A stretch of 10,787 nucleotides of DNA from Chrysochromulina parva (taxonomy: Eukaryota; Haptophyta; Prymnesiales; Chrysochromulinaceae): NCBI GenBank assembly GCA_002887195.1, contig PJAB01002040.1, positions 1 through 10,787 on the forward strand, in the 5' to 3' direction. Position 1 is the first letter of the stretch; each line of letters begins with the position of its first letter. Under the pieces are notes generated by a model, which did not search any database, was not told the DNA's origin, and was given only the letters and a program-made list of their open reading frames with translations. This document shows positions 1 to 6,018 of this stretch, piece after piece. The position numbers were made by a program, and so were the translations under genes.

Positions 1-181
1 ACGCTGAAGAACGTCCGCCGCGTGGGTGGGCTCACGAACACGCGCTCCCCACACTCCAGAGATGAGCTGGTTGTATGCGAGCGGTTCAAGGGCAACCGTG
101 AGCAAGGTCCAGCCTGTGAGGGTTTGCAAGTTTGAACCTCGTCCCCCTGAGTGAACACGAGCGCGTGCGACGTCGATCGGG
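1..181. other. Left edge, no confident gene
   Basis: No gene can be assigned here. On the plus strand, frame 1 is open from base 1 to a TGA at 133-135, so it could be the last 44 codons of an upstream gene. On the minus strand one frame is also open across the same bases, through and beyond position 181, and encodes a mixed hydrophobic sequence without an obvious start. Neither matches a family I recognise. The 3' part (136-181) is the likely leader of the sulfotransferase gene. I see no clear TATA box in it. Confidence 0.3.
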
Positions 182-1495
182 ATGCCGACAGCCACGCGAC
201 TAGCAGCGCTTCGCCTGAAATGCTTTTTGCCGCTACGCCTAGTTGACTGGATCTTCGAATGGCTCTCTCAAGACCTGCGACGACTCCGTATCCCGGTCGT
301 GAGCAACGCCGCGGTTCGTGAAGTTGAAGGTTCTGAGTTTCTCGAGACAGCCGAGGCCGAGGTGCAACGCGCATTCCGCCTGCTGAGCGAAGCGGCCGCC
401 CACTCGTCGCCGCTCAATGTTGGCGGTTGCATCTTCCTGCAAACACTCTTGTCCAGATCAGCACGGATGCGCCAGACTGTGTACTCAGCTTTGGCACAGG
501 ATAGGCGGCCCTTGGACGTGGCGATAACGGAACCAATCTTTGTGCTCGGCCTTCCTCGGACAGGGTCGACCCTCTTGCACATGCTGCTTGCTCTCGATCC
601 TGCGAGCTCGACGCTCCGATTCTGGCAGCTCTATTCGCCAGTCCCCGTGGTCCACCCGGATGGCCTTCGGGCCCGTTTTCGGAGGTGGGGAATCACCCAG
701 CAACTCGCAGCCATTGAGTGGCTCGTACCAGGCTGGCGAGCACTCACGGACCGCTTTCACGAAGTTCAAGTCGACGCGCAGGAGGAGGAGGCCGTCTTGT
801 ACCCAGCGTGTGGCGTCGGGCTGCTTCCGCTCATAGCCATCGGTGGGCGAAACACCGAGTACCAAGCCGTTCATCGCGAGGACGGCCCAAGCAAGCTGGC
901 GCTCTTTCGCTATCTGCGCCGGGTGCTCCAACTCTACTCGTACGCCCCCTCCGAGGGCGGCCATGGTGCACCTTCGATGCGCCGCCGTTGGATCCTCAAG
1001 GCACACTACAACAGCTTGTGGTTAAGCGCGCTGCGAAGAGAGTTTCCAAGTGCGAAGCTCGTCGTGACCGTCCGAACACCACTCGACGCCGTGCAGTCTG
1101 CCATCTCACACTCCCTCGCGCTCCTCTCGTTTGTGGCGAGGGCTGGGCACGAGGAGGTCATGGCCAGGCAGCACGCACTCGCGACCTACGATTACCTCGT
1201 CGATGTCGCCCATGCGTTGGTCGACGTGTGGAAGCGAGGCGTTGAGCGGCTGGTGGTCGTCAAGTACTCCGAGCTCCTCGCGGACCCTGTGGCTACTGTG
1301 CGACGCGTGTACATGGAGCTTGAGCTGCCCTACGACGAGGCGCTCGGGGTCGCAGTCGCCGAGCATGTAGCTTCGCGGCCACAGCATCGGCTGGGCGCCC
1401 CCACAAAGGTGACTCTCGACGCTTTGGGGCTGACAGAGGAGCGAGTGCGCACGGATTTTGCGGAGTTTTGCCGCGTCTTCGACGTGTGTGGGTAG
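182..1495 (+). CDS. Sulfotransferase family protein (PAPS-dependent, Sulfotransfer_3 type)
   Basis: Probable sulfotransferase that moves a sulfate group from PAPS to an acceptor, plausibly a glycan or other secreted or membrane substrate; the acceptor cannot be read from sequence. The 437-residue product has the 5'-phosphosulfate loop at about residues 119-133 (FVLGLPRTGSTLLH). The Lys-containing LKAHYN segment lies at 272-277. The 3'-phosphate-binding segment lies at about 293-309 (VVTVRTPLDAVQSAIS, with Arg298 and downstream serines). Near the end, a His-Arg then GLTEERV pattern (402-422) matches the usual C-terminal motif of this family, so the gene looks full length. The start is the first ATG after an in-frame TGA at 152-154 and has a purine at -3. 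No clear N-terminal signal anchor is visible, although residues 9-30 are moderately hydrophobic. It appears to be a single exon. The family call is firm; the substrate is unknown. Confidence 0.85.
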   Translation: MPTATRLAALRLKCFLPLRLVDWIFEWLSQDLRRLRIPVVSNAAVREVEGSEFLETAEAEVQRAFRLLSEAAAHSSPLNVGGCIFLQTLLSRSARMRQTVYSALAQDRRPLDVAITEPIFVLGLPRTGSTLLHMLLALDPASSTLRFWQLYSPVPVVHPDGLRARFRRWGITQQLAAIEWLVPGWRALTDRFHEVQVDAQEEEAVLYPACGVGLLPLIAIGGRNTEYQAVHREDGPSKLALFRYLRRVLQLYSYAPSEGGHGAPSMRRRWILKAHYNSLWLSALRREFPSAKLVVTVRTPLDAVQSAISHSLALLSFVARAGHEEVMARQHALATYDYLVDVAHALVDVWKRGVERLVVVKYSELLADPVATVRRVYMELELPYDEALGVAVAEHVASRPQHRLGAPTKVTLDALGLTEERVRTDFAEFCRVFDVCG

Positions 1496-1661
1496 ACTTT
1501 CTCGTTAACTTTCTCGAAAGTATGCAAGGGTTAGAAATCGTCACCAAAGATCCGAGTCGCTGACACAACCGCGCGGACACCCCACACCCGGCGCGTCTGG
1601 CGTGTTCCGTGTAGCGCGTACACAGACACCCTGAGCACCCTGTTCGGTCGTAATACCCATA

Positions 1662-1676
1662 GGCTAATTAGCCAAT
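1662..1676. promoter_or_regulatory. Perfect palindrome overlapping a CCAAT motif
   Basis: GGCTAATTAGCC at 1662-1673 reads the same on both strands, and CCAAT occupies 1672-1676 at its right end. It lies about 120 bases before the TATA box, in the range where CCAAT elements act in eukaryotic promoters. Its role is inferred from position only. Confidence 0.3.
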
Positions 1677-1764
1677 AGCTAACACGGCTTCCGAAAGCTC
1701 GAAGACCCCCGTTCCCTCTTATCTCCGTACTTTCGATCAGCCTTTACGGGTTGGTCACTTCATA

Positions 1765-1774
1765 CCATAAATGG
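1765..1774. promoter_or_regulatory. CArG-box-like site (CC[A/T]6GG)
   Basis: CCATAAATGG fits the CC(A/T)6GG consensus bound by MADS/SRF proteins exactly. It is 20 bases before the TATA box. By chance a window this size would contain roughly one such site, so only the placement makes it notable. Confidence 0.25.
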
Positions 1775-1793
1775 TAGACCCGCCCGCCCGCGT

Positions 1794-1799
1794 TATATA
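1794..1799 (+). promoter_or_regulatory. TATA box, candidate for the GH5-like gene
   Basis: TATATA in a locally GC-rich context (preceded by CCCGCCCGCGT). It predicts transcription starting near 1820-1830. The next plus-strand gene is the GH5-like gene, either from 2105 directly or from an upstream exon near 1890-1920. Confidence 0.4.
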
Positions 1800-1889
1800 C
1801 ACCGTCGACGACACACTCAGAGCACAGGTGAGCAGGGGGCTGTAAGCTATTAACGACGCCGTATACATGAGGATCTGCAATGAGGATCG

Positions 1890-2019
1890 ATGTTAATCCC
1901 ACACTTTTTCCGAGTCCCAATGGTCCCGACGGGTAGTCCGTTGGTCGCCCCACTTTTTCTCTTGGCTTGCTTGATGTCTGTTTTGCATGCAATCAGTTTG
2001 TGTGCATACTTACTTGCAG
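1890..2019 (+). other. Candidate first coding exon (signal-peptide-like) of the GH5-like gene
   Basis: A short frame opens at ATG 1890, with further in-frame ATGs at 1920 and 1974. It encodes a strongly hydrophobic run rich in Leu, Ala, Cys and Val (about 1941-2018, with LVAPLFLLACLMSVLH inside it). It ends naturally at a TGA (2037-2039) if unspliced. If spliced after 2019 (CAG|GT) to 2100 (GCAG|C), the split Ala codon is restored and the frame continues into the GH5 domain. This would supply the secretion signal that the 2105 start lacks. Against it: the donor GTTCCA is weak, and small uORFs start at 1867 and 1880. Confidence 0.35.
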
Positions 2020-2099
2020 GTTCCAAGGATTCCTATTGACAGGATTCAGCTGTGGTCGCAGTGCCTCTTGGTGGAGTGCCTCTTGAGGAGTGATCGCAG
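2020..2099 (+). other. Candidate 80-base intron in the GH5-like gene
   Basis: Begins GT after CAG and ends GATCGCAG. Its length (80, two more than a multiple of three) is what is needed to bring the hydrophobic upstream frame into the GH5 frame. It contains the in-frame TGA (2084-2086) that otherwise closes the GH5 frame upstream. An alternative reading is a 5'-UTR intron from 1828 (CAG|GTGAGC, a better donor) to 2019 (ACTTGCAG), which would remove all upstream ATGs. Only one of the two models can be right. Confidence 0.3.
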
Positions 2100-2104
2100 C
2101 CTCG

Positions 2105-4234
2105 ATGCTGACGATGGAGTCCGTTGATGGCAGCCTGCGTGCTAATGGGCATCCATTCCAGCTCAAGGGCGTCGTGTGGTGGGGCGCCGAGAGTGCACTT
2201 GGGCTGCCGGGTGGCCTCGAGCGGCGCTCAGTGGACGAGCTGCTTGGCCTGGTGCAGCACTACGGCTTCAACGCGATCAAGATTCCGTTCCTGCACCAAC
2301 ACGTTCTCTTTGACGAGCCGATTCCCGCCACGTCGTTCGACCATGGGCGCAACCCGTACCTGCTCGAGGAGGGATCGGGCCGGCCGCTCAAGTACATTGA
2401 CGCTCTGCGCGTCATCTCGCGGCGTGCGGCGGGCCAAGGCCTGCTCGTCTGGCTCGTCGCGCACTCGCTCGAGACCCTCTGGTACTCGCGCTCGATCAAC
2501 GAGCTGACTGTACTCGACTCGTGGACGTCGGTGAGCCACCGGCTGTGCCCGCAGTGGAACATCATCGGCGTGGACCTCAAGAACCTGCCCTCGGCGGCGT
2601 CGTGGGGCAAGAACACGCCGCCGAGCGTCGAGAGCGAGCCCACCGACTGGGACGTTGCTGCCGCGCGCCTGGGGGACCACGTGAATTCCAAGTGCCCGCG
2701 CTGGCTCATCGGCGTGCAGGGAGTGGGAGCGACGCCAGGCGCGGCGCAGGACCCCGAGATGGAGTTTGCGACCATGTACCCGACCTACCACGACGGAGAG
2801 AACCTCGTAGGTGCACGCCGGCGGCCCGTGGAGCTGCACGACCCGACGCGCCTCGTGTACATGGCGCACTCGTACGGGCCGGGTGTGCACGTGCTCCCAT
2901 ACATGGAGAGCGAGGACTTCCCACAGAACACGGAGCTCGTCTGGCAGGAGCACTTTCTCTTCGTGCTCCAGAAGGCTGAGGCGCGTGAGCCCGCGAGCCT
3001 CATCCTTCATCTCGGCGGTCCCTTCGAGGGATCTCCACGCGACCTCGCCTGGCAGACGTGGGCGCTCCAGTACGCCAAGGAAAAGTCCCTCAACCTCTTC
3101 TACGATGGACTCAACCCCAAATCGGGCGTCGGTGGCCACTCGCCGTTCGAGCCTGAGCAACTCGCAGCGGTGGCGGCGGGCGGCCATCGCGCCTCGCGGG
3201 ACGGCCCGCGCATCAACAACACCGGCGGCCTCATGCGTGACGACTGGACACGTACTTGGGATGCGAAGCTGCAGAAGCTCATGGCTGTGCAGTCCACGCA
3301 CGTCGGCACGGTGCTGCATGCAAGCAGCGCGCCGCCGCCGAATCTCGCCGCGACGACGACGTCGCTCTCCATGCTGATGGCGCCCTCGCCGCCGCCGCCG
3401 CCGCCCTCGCCCGAGGTCCTTCTCCCAATCTCCCCACAGGCGCTTGCCGTGGCGCTGCTCTCACTGCTGCTGCTGCTGAGGCAGCTCGGGCTCTTCGTGA
3501 CCCACTGTGCGCCGGTGCGCCGGTGGCTCGATGCGCGCACGCCCTCGGGGCTCCTGCCGTTGACGACGCTTGTATGGACGCTTCTCAACGTGCCGCTCGC
3601 CACCGCCGCCGTCGCCACCACCGCCCTCGTGCCTCTGCCCAAGTCGAAGAAGAGCAAGGCCACCAACGGCTCTGCCAAGGGTGCCGAGGCGGAGCAACTC
3701 GAGGAGGAAGAGCAAGGGCTCATGGCCGCTCTCGACGATGCCGCCACGCCGACCAGCACGGGCGCCGCCGCGGGCGCCGCGGGCGCCGCCGCCGCCGCCG
3801 CCGCCGGGCGCAAAAAGGGCGGCGGCGCCAAGGGCAGCACCAAGGCGAATGGCGGCAATCAGAGCGCGGAGGCCGACGCAGATTCCGATGGACTCGAGAA
3901 CATGCCCACCACCCACGCTTCTGCGGGCGCGACCGGCAGCGCGCGTGCGCCCGCAGTGGCGCCGCCGCCACGGCCAAAAGCAGCCGAGGTGGCGATGGAA
4001 AGCCGCCGAGCGAGCCGCGGCAGTGGCGCGAAGGCCAGCTCGGGATTAAGCTCGGGAAGGCGTGGGGCGGCGGCGGCGCCGATGGTGGAGAAGGACGTGG
4101 AGGACGAGGAGACCTTCTCGCCTCGAGAGGAGCATCGACGCCGTGCCGAGCGCTTAACGAGATCCAGCTTCAACCCTGTGGAAGAGGACGCTGAGGATGC
4201 CCGCCACAGGCGAACCGCGGCGATGGACCTCTGA
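2105..4234 (+). CDS. Membrane-anchored GH5 (cellulase-family) homologue lacking both catalytic glutamates
   Basis: Numbering is from the ATG at 2105 (709 residues); ATG 2114 has the better start context (A at -3, G at +4). Residues about 8-398 form a GH5 TIM-barrel homologue. Landmarks are LKGVVWWG (20-27), GFNAIKIPF (54-62), LVAHSLETLWYS (117-128), CPQWNIIGVDLKN (148-160), VGATPGA (207-213), AHSYGP (254-259) and NTGGLMRDDW (372-381). Active family members carry the acid/base Glu in an LKNEP motif; here it reads LKNLP (Leu161, codon 2585-2587). The nucleophile Glu of the GE(F/W)GG motif is His302 (LHLGG, codon 3008-3010). The Trp usual in FYWSLNP is Asp334. About 30 extra residues (342-371) split the usual SGDTGG loop. 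After a Pro-rich linker come two hydrophobic spans (444-466, 483-509), a Lys cluster, and a low-complexity Ala/Gly/Lys/Glu tail. Hydrolysis is unlikely; carbohydrate binding, adhesion or sensing at a membrane is an inference. The 2105 start has no signal peptide; see the upstream candidate exon. Confidence 0.85.
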   Translation: MLTMESVDGSLRANGHPFQLKGVVWWGAESALGLPGGLERRSVDELLGLVQHYGFNAIKIPFLHQHVLFDEPIPATSFDHGRNPYLLEEGSGRPLKYIDALRVISRRAAGQGLLVWLVAHSLETLWYSRSINELTVLDSWTSVSHRLCPQWNIIGVDLKNLPSAASWGKNTPPSVESEPTDWDVAAARLGDHVNSKCPRWLIGVQGVGATPGAAQDPEMEFATMYPTYHDGENLVGARRRPVELHDPTRLVYMAHSYGPGVHVLPYMESEDFPQNTELVWQEHFLFVLQKAEAREPASLILHLGGPFEGSPRDLAWQTWALQYAKEKSLNLFYDGLNPKSGVGGHSPFEPEQLAAVAAGGHRASRDGPRINNTGGLMRDDWTRTWDAKLQKLMAVQSTHVGTVLHASSAPPPNLAATTTSLSMLMAPSPPPPPPSPEVLLPISPQALAVALLSLLLLLRQLGLFVTHCAPVRRWLDARTPSGLLPLTTLVWTLLNVPLATAAVATTALVPLPKSKKSKATNGSAKGAEAEQLEEEEQGLMAALDDAATPTSTGAAAGAAGAAAAAAAGRKKGGGAKGSTKANGGNQSAEADADSDGLENMPTTHASAGATGSARAPAVAPPPRPKAAEVAMESRRASRGSGAKASSGLSSGRRGAAAAPMVEKDVEDEETFSPREEHRRRAERLTRSSFNPVEEDAEDARHRRTAAMDL
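3388..3405 (+). repeat. (GCC)6 microsatellite inside the GH5-like gene
   Basis: Six GCC copies encode part of the poly-proline linker (SPPPPPPSP) that joins the GH5-like domain to the first membrane span. Confidence 0.8.
3785..3805 (+). repeat. (GCC)7 microsatellite inside the GH5-like gene
   Basis: Seven GCC copies preceded by imperfect GGCGCC units (from about 3760) encode an alanine/glycine run in the C-terminal tail (about residues 554-567). Such runs are prone to length change between strains. Confidence 0.8.
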
Positions 4235-4298
4235 CCCGCGGGCTAACCCGCCAGGCTCACACCCGACCCGACCCAGTGCCACCGCCCCCTTAGCCTTA

Positions 4299-4320
4299 CG
4301 TCGCCGGTACGACGGCGACG
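4299..4320. repeat. Inverted repeat, 8-bp GC-rich stem
   Basis: CGTCGCCG (4299-4306) pairs perfectly with CGGCGACG (4313-4320) around a 6-base loop. It lies 65 bases after the GH5-like stop codon, so it may fold in that gene's 3' UTR. No T-run follows, so it is not a bacterial-style terminator. Confidence 0.5.
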
Positions 4321-4588
4321 ACCCAGTCGACAGTGGTACGGATAATACGTGTCGCTAGTCGCGTCGCGGACGTGTCGACCGATACCGACGTGTGTGGCGC
4401 TTAGGGTGATTACCGACCGTCGAGAAGCGATTACGCGTTTAAAGCGTTTTAGCAGATAAATTTGCAGCCCGCGCGTGCTGTACGGACAACGTCGGCGGAA
4501 GCGGTCCGGGGGTATGACCGTTGCGTCTTGCGACGGATCGATCTCGGCTGTGTGGACTCGGCGCGGACCCTGTCGTACGCGTACTGAC

Positions 4589-4609
4589 TGACGTGTGACG
4601 AGTGACGTC
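4589..4609. repeat. Three tandem 7-mers with TGACG core
   Basis: TGACGTG, TGACGAG and TGACGTC follow each other without gaps. TGACGT is the half-site core bound by bZIP (CREB/TGA-type) factors. The location, between two convergent gene ends, is not where a promoter is expected. Confidence 0.4.
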
Positions 4610-4777
4610 GATTGCATTGATCGTCGTGGCTCGTGTGCGGAGGGTGCGGCGCTCGAGAGCGGAGAGGATCCTCTCCTGTCCCGTCTCCCATGCGCTCTCC
4701 TGTGCCCTCCTCTCAGCTTCTCTTTTCGCCTATATCCTTCGGAGATACCTCTGTTGTGAGTGTGACGGCTCTTCGAG

Positions 4778-5818
4778 TCAGCCTGCGTCAGCCCCCTGCA
4801 CCTGCGCGCGCAGACGTTGTGCGTGGCGCGATGACACGGGCCGCGATGAGGGTGGATGCGGCACGAAGCTCCCAGCGCGTACGGTGCCGTCGACTGTAAC
4901 GGCCGATCTAAGAGATACGTCGAGGCCGGCCACCGACACGCCGCCGCCGCCGCGCGAGGAGCCTCGGGCGGAGGCGGAGCCCGAGGGCGGCCCCGAAGGC
5001 GGCCCCGAGGGCGGCTCGCTCGAGTCGGCGCGGCTGCTACTGGCTCGGCTCGCCCCTCTGGAGGGTGTGAGCTCGGCTCCCGCGTGCAGCAGCGCCAACC
5101 GCACCTCCTCGCCGCTGCACACCTCGAGTGGCGTGACGCCCAGACCGCCGCGGGCGTGCACGTCAGCGCCAGCGGCGAGGAGGCACGTGCACGCGGCCGC
5201 GGCGCCCGCCCGTGCGGCCGTGTGCAGCGGCGTCCACCCGAGGCTGTCACGAGCGCCAACATTGGCGCCGAGGCTCAGCATGTGCTCCACCAGCGCCTGC
5301 AGGTCCCACCGGTCCTTTGAGTGGGCAGCAGCGAGGTGCAGCAGCGAGGCACCGGCCTCGTCGCTCCAGCCGAGCGCCGCGGCCGCGCCGTCGTGCTCGA
5401 GTGCCGCCCTCACACGTGCTGCGTCACCACGCGCGAGCGCCGCAGCGAGCACCTCGAGCGTGCCTCGCCGCTCCTCGATGTGCGCATCGAGCTCGGCAAC
5501 GGGCAGCAGCACCGAACAGTGCGGGCACTTCTTATAGTTGCGGCTGCAGTGCAGCTCGTGCAGCTGGAAATTGGCCGCAAGGATCTGCTGTGTGCAGTTT
5601 GGGCACATCTGGAAGACGGCCGGCACGGAAGCCGGTGCGAGCTGTGGCAGCGGCGAAATGTGCGCACTGCTGAGGCCCGGCGCGGCGACTGACCGCCGCG
5701 GCGACTGGATCATGTGAGGTGGCATCAGCTCCTGCGGGACAGGCCGTCGCGCCGTTCCGACGACGCTTGATTCGCGAGCGTCCAACACGCGCAAACTGGT
5801 GATTAGCATCCTCATCAT
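4778..5818 (-). CDS. TRAFD1/XAF1-like zinc finger plus ankyrin repeat protein
   Basis: Minus-strand gene of 346 residues from the ATG whose first base is 5818 (A at -3; further Met codons follow at residues 2 and 4). The N-terminal 70 residues are low complexity. A CCHC zinc finger follows: Cys72, Cys75, His87, Cys91 (C-x2-C-x11-H-x3-C), with the NFQLHELHCSRN signature typical of TRAFD1/XAF1 fingers. A second unit starts at Cys98/Cys101 and has His113 at the same spacing, but its fourth ligand is missing. Residues about 120-250 contain ankyrin repeats: SLLHLAAAH, then GWTPLHTAARAG with LLAAGADVHAR, then GVTPLEV with LLHAGAEL. The C-terminus is Ser/Gly/Pro-rich. The role is probably a soluble protein-interaction adaptor; partners are unknown. 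It is divergent from the SLC35F-like gene. The C-terminal 90 residues are less certain. Confidence 0.75.
   Translation of the reverse strand: MMRMLITSLRVLDARESSVVGTARRPVPQELMPPHMIQSPRRSVAAPGLSSAHISPLPQLAPASVPAVFQMCPNCTQQILAANFQLHELHCSRNYKKCPHCSVLLPVAELDAHIEERRGTLEVLAAALARGDAARVRAALEHDGAAAALGWSDEAGASLLHLAAAHSKDRWDLQALVEHMLSLGANVGARDSLGWTPLHTAARAGAAAACTCLLAAGADVHARGGLGVTPLEVCSGEEVRLALLHAGAELTPSRGASRASSSRADSSEPPSGPPSGPPSGSASARGSSRGGGGVSVAGLDVSLRSAVTVDGTVRAGSFVPHPPSSRPVSSRHAQRLRAQVQGADAG
4981..5016. repeat. Three-copy 12-bp tandem repeat in the ankyrin gene
   Basis: Plus-strand unit CCGAGGGCGGCC occurs at 4981-4992, 4993-5004 and 5005-5016 with single-base differences. On the coding (minus) strand it gives repeated PPSG units in the C-terminal tail after the ankyrin repeats. 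Confidence 0.75.
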
Positions 5819-6018
5819 ACTTCTGGCGAACGCACTTGGGGGCGGCAATTGGGAAAGTGTGGTTCAAGCGTCGCCCCCTTAAACAAAGAGTCGACCCCCT
5901 ACTGTAGGACCTTCACAGGAATCCTTCTCGTTCAAGTCAAGTCAAGTCTATACATGAACAACTTCTCGTTCACGAGACTCGACGTCACCCTGTGTCGTGG
6001 CTCCCACGAGCCTCCCGG
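5819..6018. promoter_or_regulatory. Divergent promoter region (ankyrin gene / SLC35F-like gene)
   Basis: Two hundred bases separate the two opposed start codons. Visible elements: an 11-base direct repeat CTTCTCGTTCA at 5924-5934 and 5962-5972; three tandem CAAGT units near 5933-5948; two similar GTCG(A)CCCCCT blocks around 5869-5900; and a TATA-like TATACA at about 5949-5954. If the TATA-like element is used for the plus-strand gene, transcription would start near 5980. This would leave out the ATG at 5954, which opens an overlapping out-of-frame uORF. Confidence 0.4.

Larger units (their letters stand above)
1496..1889. other. Intergenic: sulfotransferase 3' flank and upstream promoter region of the GH5-like gene
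   Basis: No convincing gene lies here. A minus-strand open frame (1992-1744) has no recognisable protein and is best taken as chance. The stretch holds short direct repeats (ACTTTCTCG at about 1495-1503 and 1508-1516), a perfect 12-base palindrome, a CCAAT motif, a CArG-type box and a TATA box, listed separately. These together suggest the promoter of the next gene. Confidence 0.4.
4235..4777. other. Convergent intergenic region between the GH5-like and ankyrin genes
   Basis: It serves as the 3' flank of both neighbouring genes. No credible coding frame is seen; the long minus-strand frame here (5262-4243) is a shadow of the ankyrin gene continued by chance. The first half is dense in TCG/ACG and CpG. 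It contains one strong hairpin and one short tandem array, listed separately. No AATAAA was noticed. Confidence 0.45.

Noticed and set aside
1744..1992. 82-codon minus-strand frame before the GH5-like gene
   Set aside because: No recognisable protein, and it covers the TATA box and CArG site of the plus-strand promoter.
2228..3319. 363-codon open frame on the minus strand
   Set aside because: It lies wholly antisense to the GH5-like domain, has no recognisable motifs, and is open because of the GC-rich codon bias of the plus-strand gene.
3256..4194. 312-codon plus-strand frame overlapping the GH5-like tail
   Set aside because: Arg/Ala/Gly-rich composition with no domain. It is a shifted-frame reading of the low-complexity tail, whose own frame continues directly from the GH5 domain and contains coherent membrane spans.
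4299..4320. GC hairpin as a rho-independent terminator
   Set aside because: No T-run follows the stem and the context is eukaryotic; recorded only as an inverted repeat.
4243..5262. 339-codon minus-strand frame
   Set aside because: It overlaps the ankyrin gene in another frame and reads as Arg/Ser/Ala noise. The ankyrin and zinc-finger motifs are in the frame chosen.
4602..5537. 311-codon plus-strand frame opposite the ankyrin gene
   Set aside because: Ser/Ala/Arg-rich without motifs; antisense shadow of the ankyrin gene.
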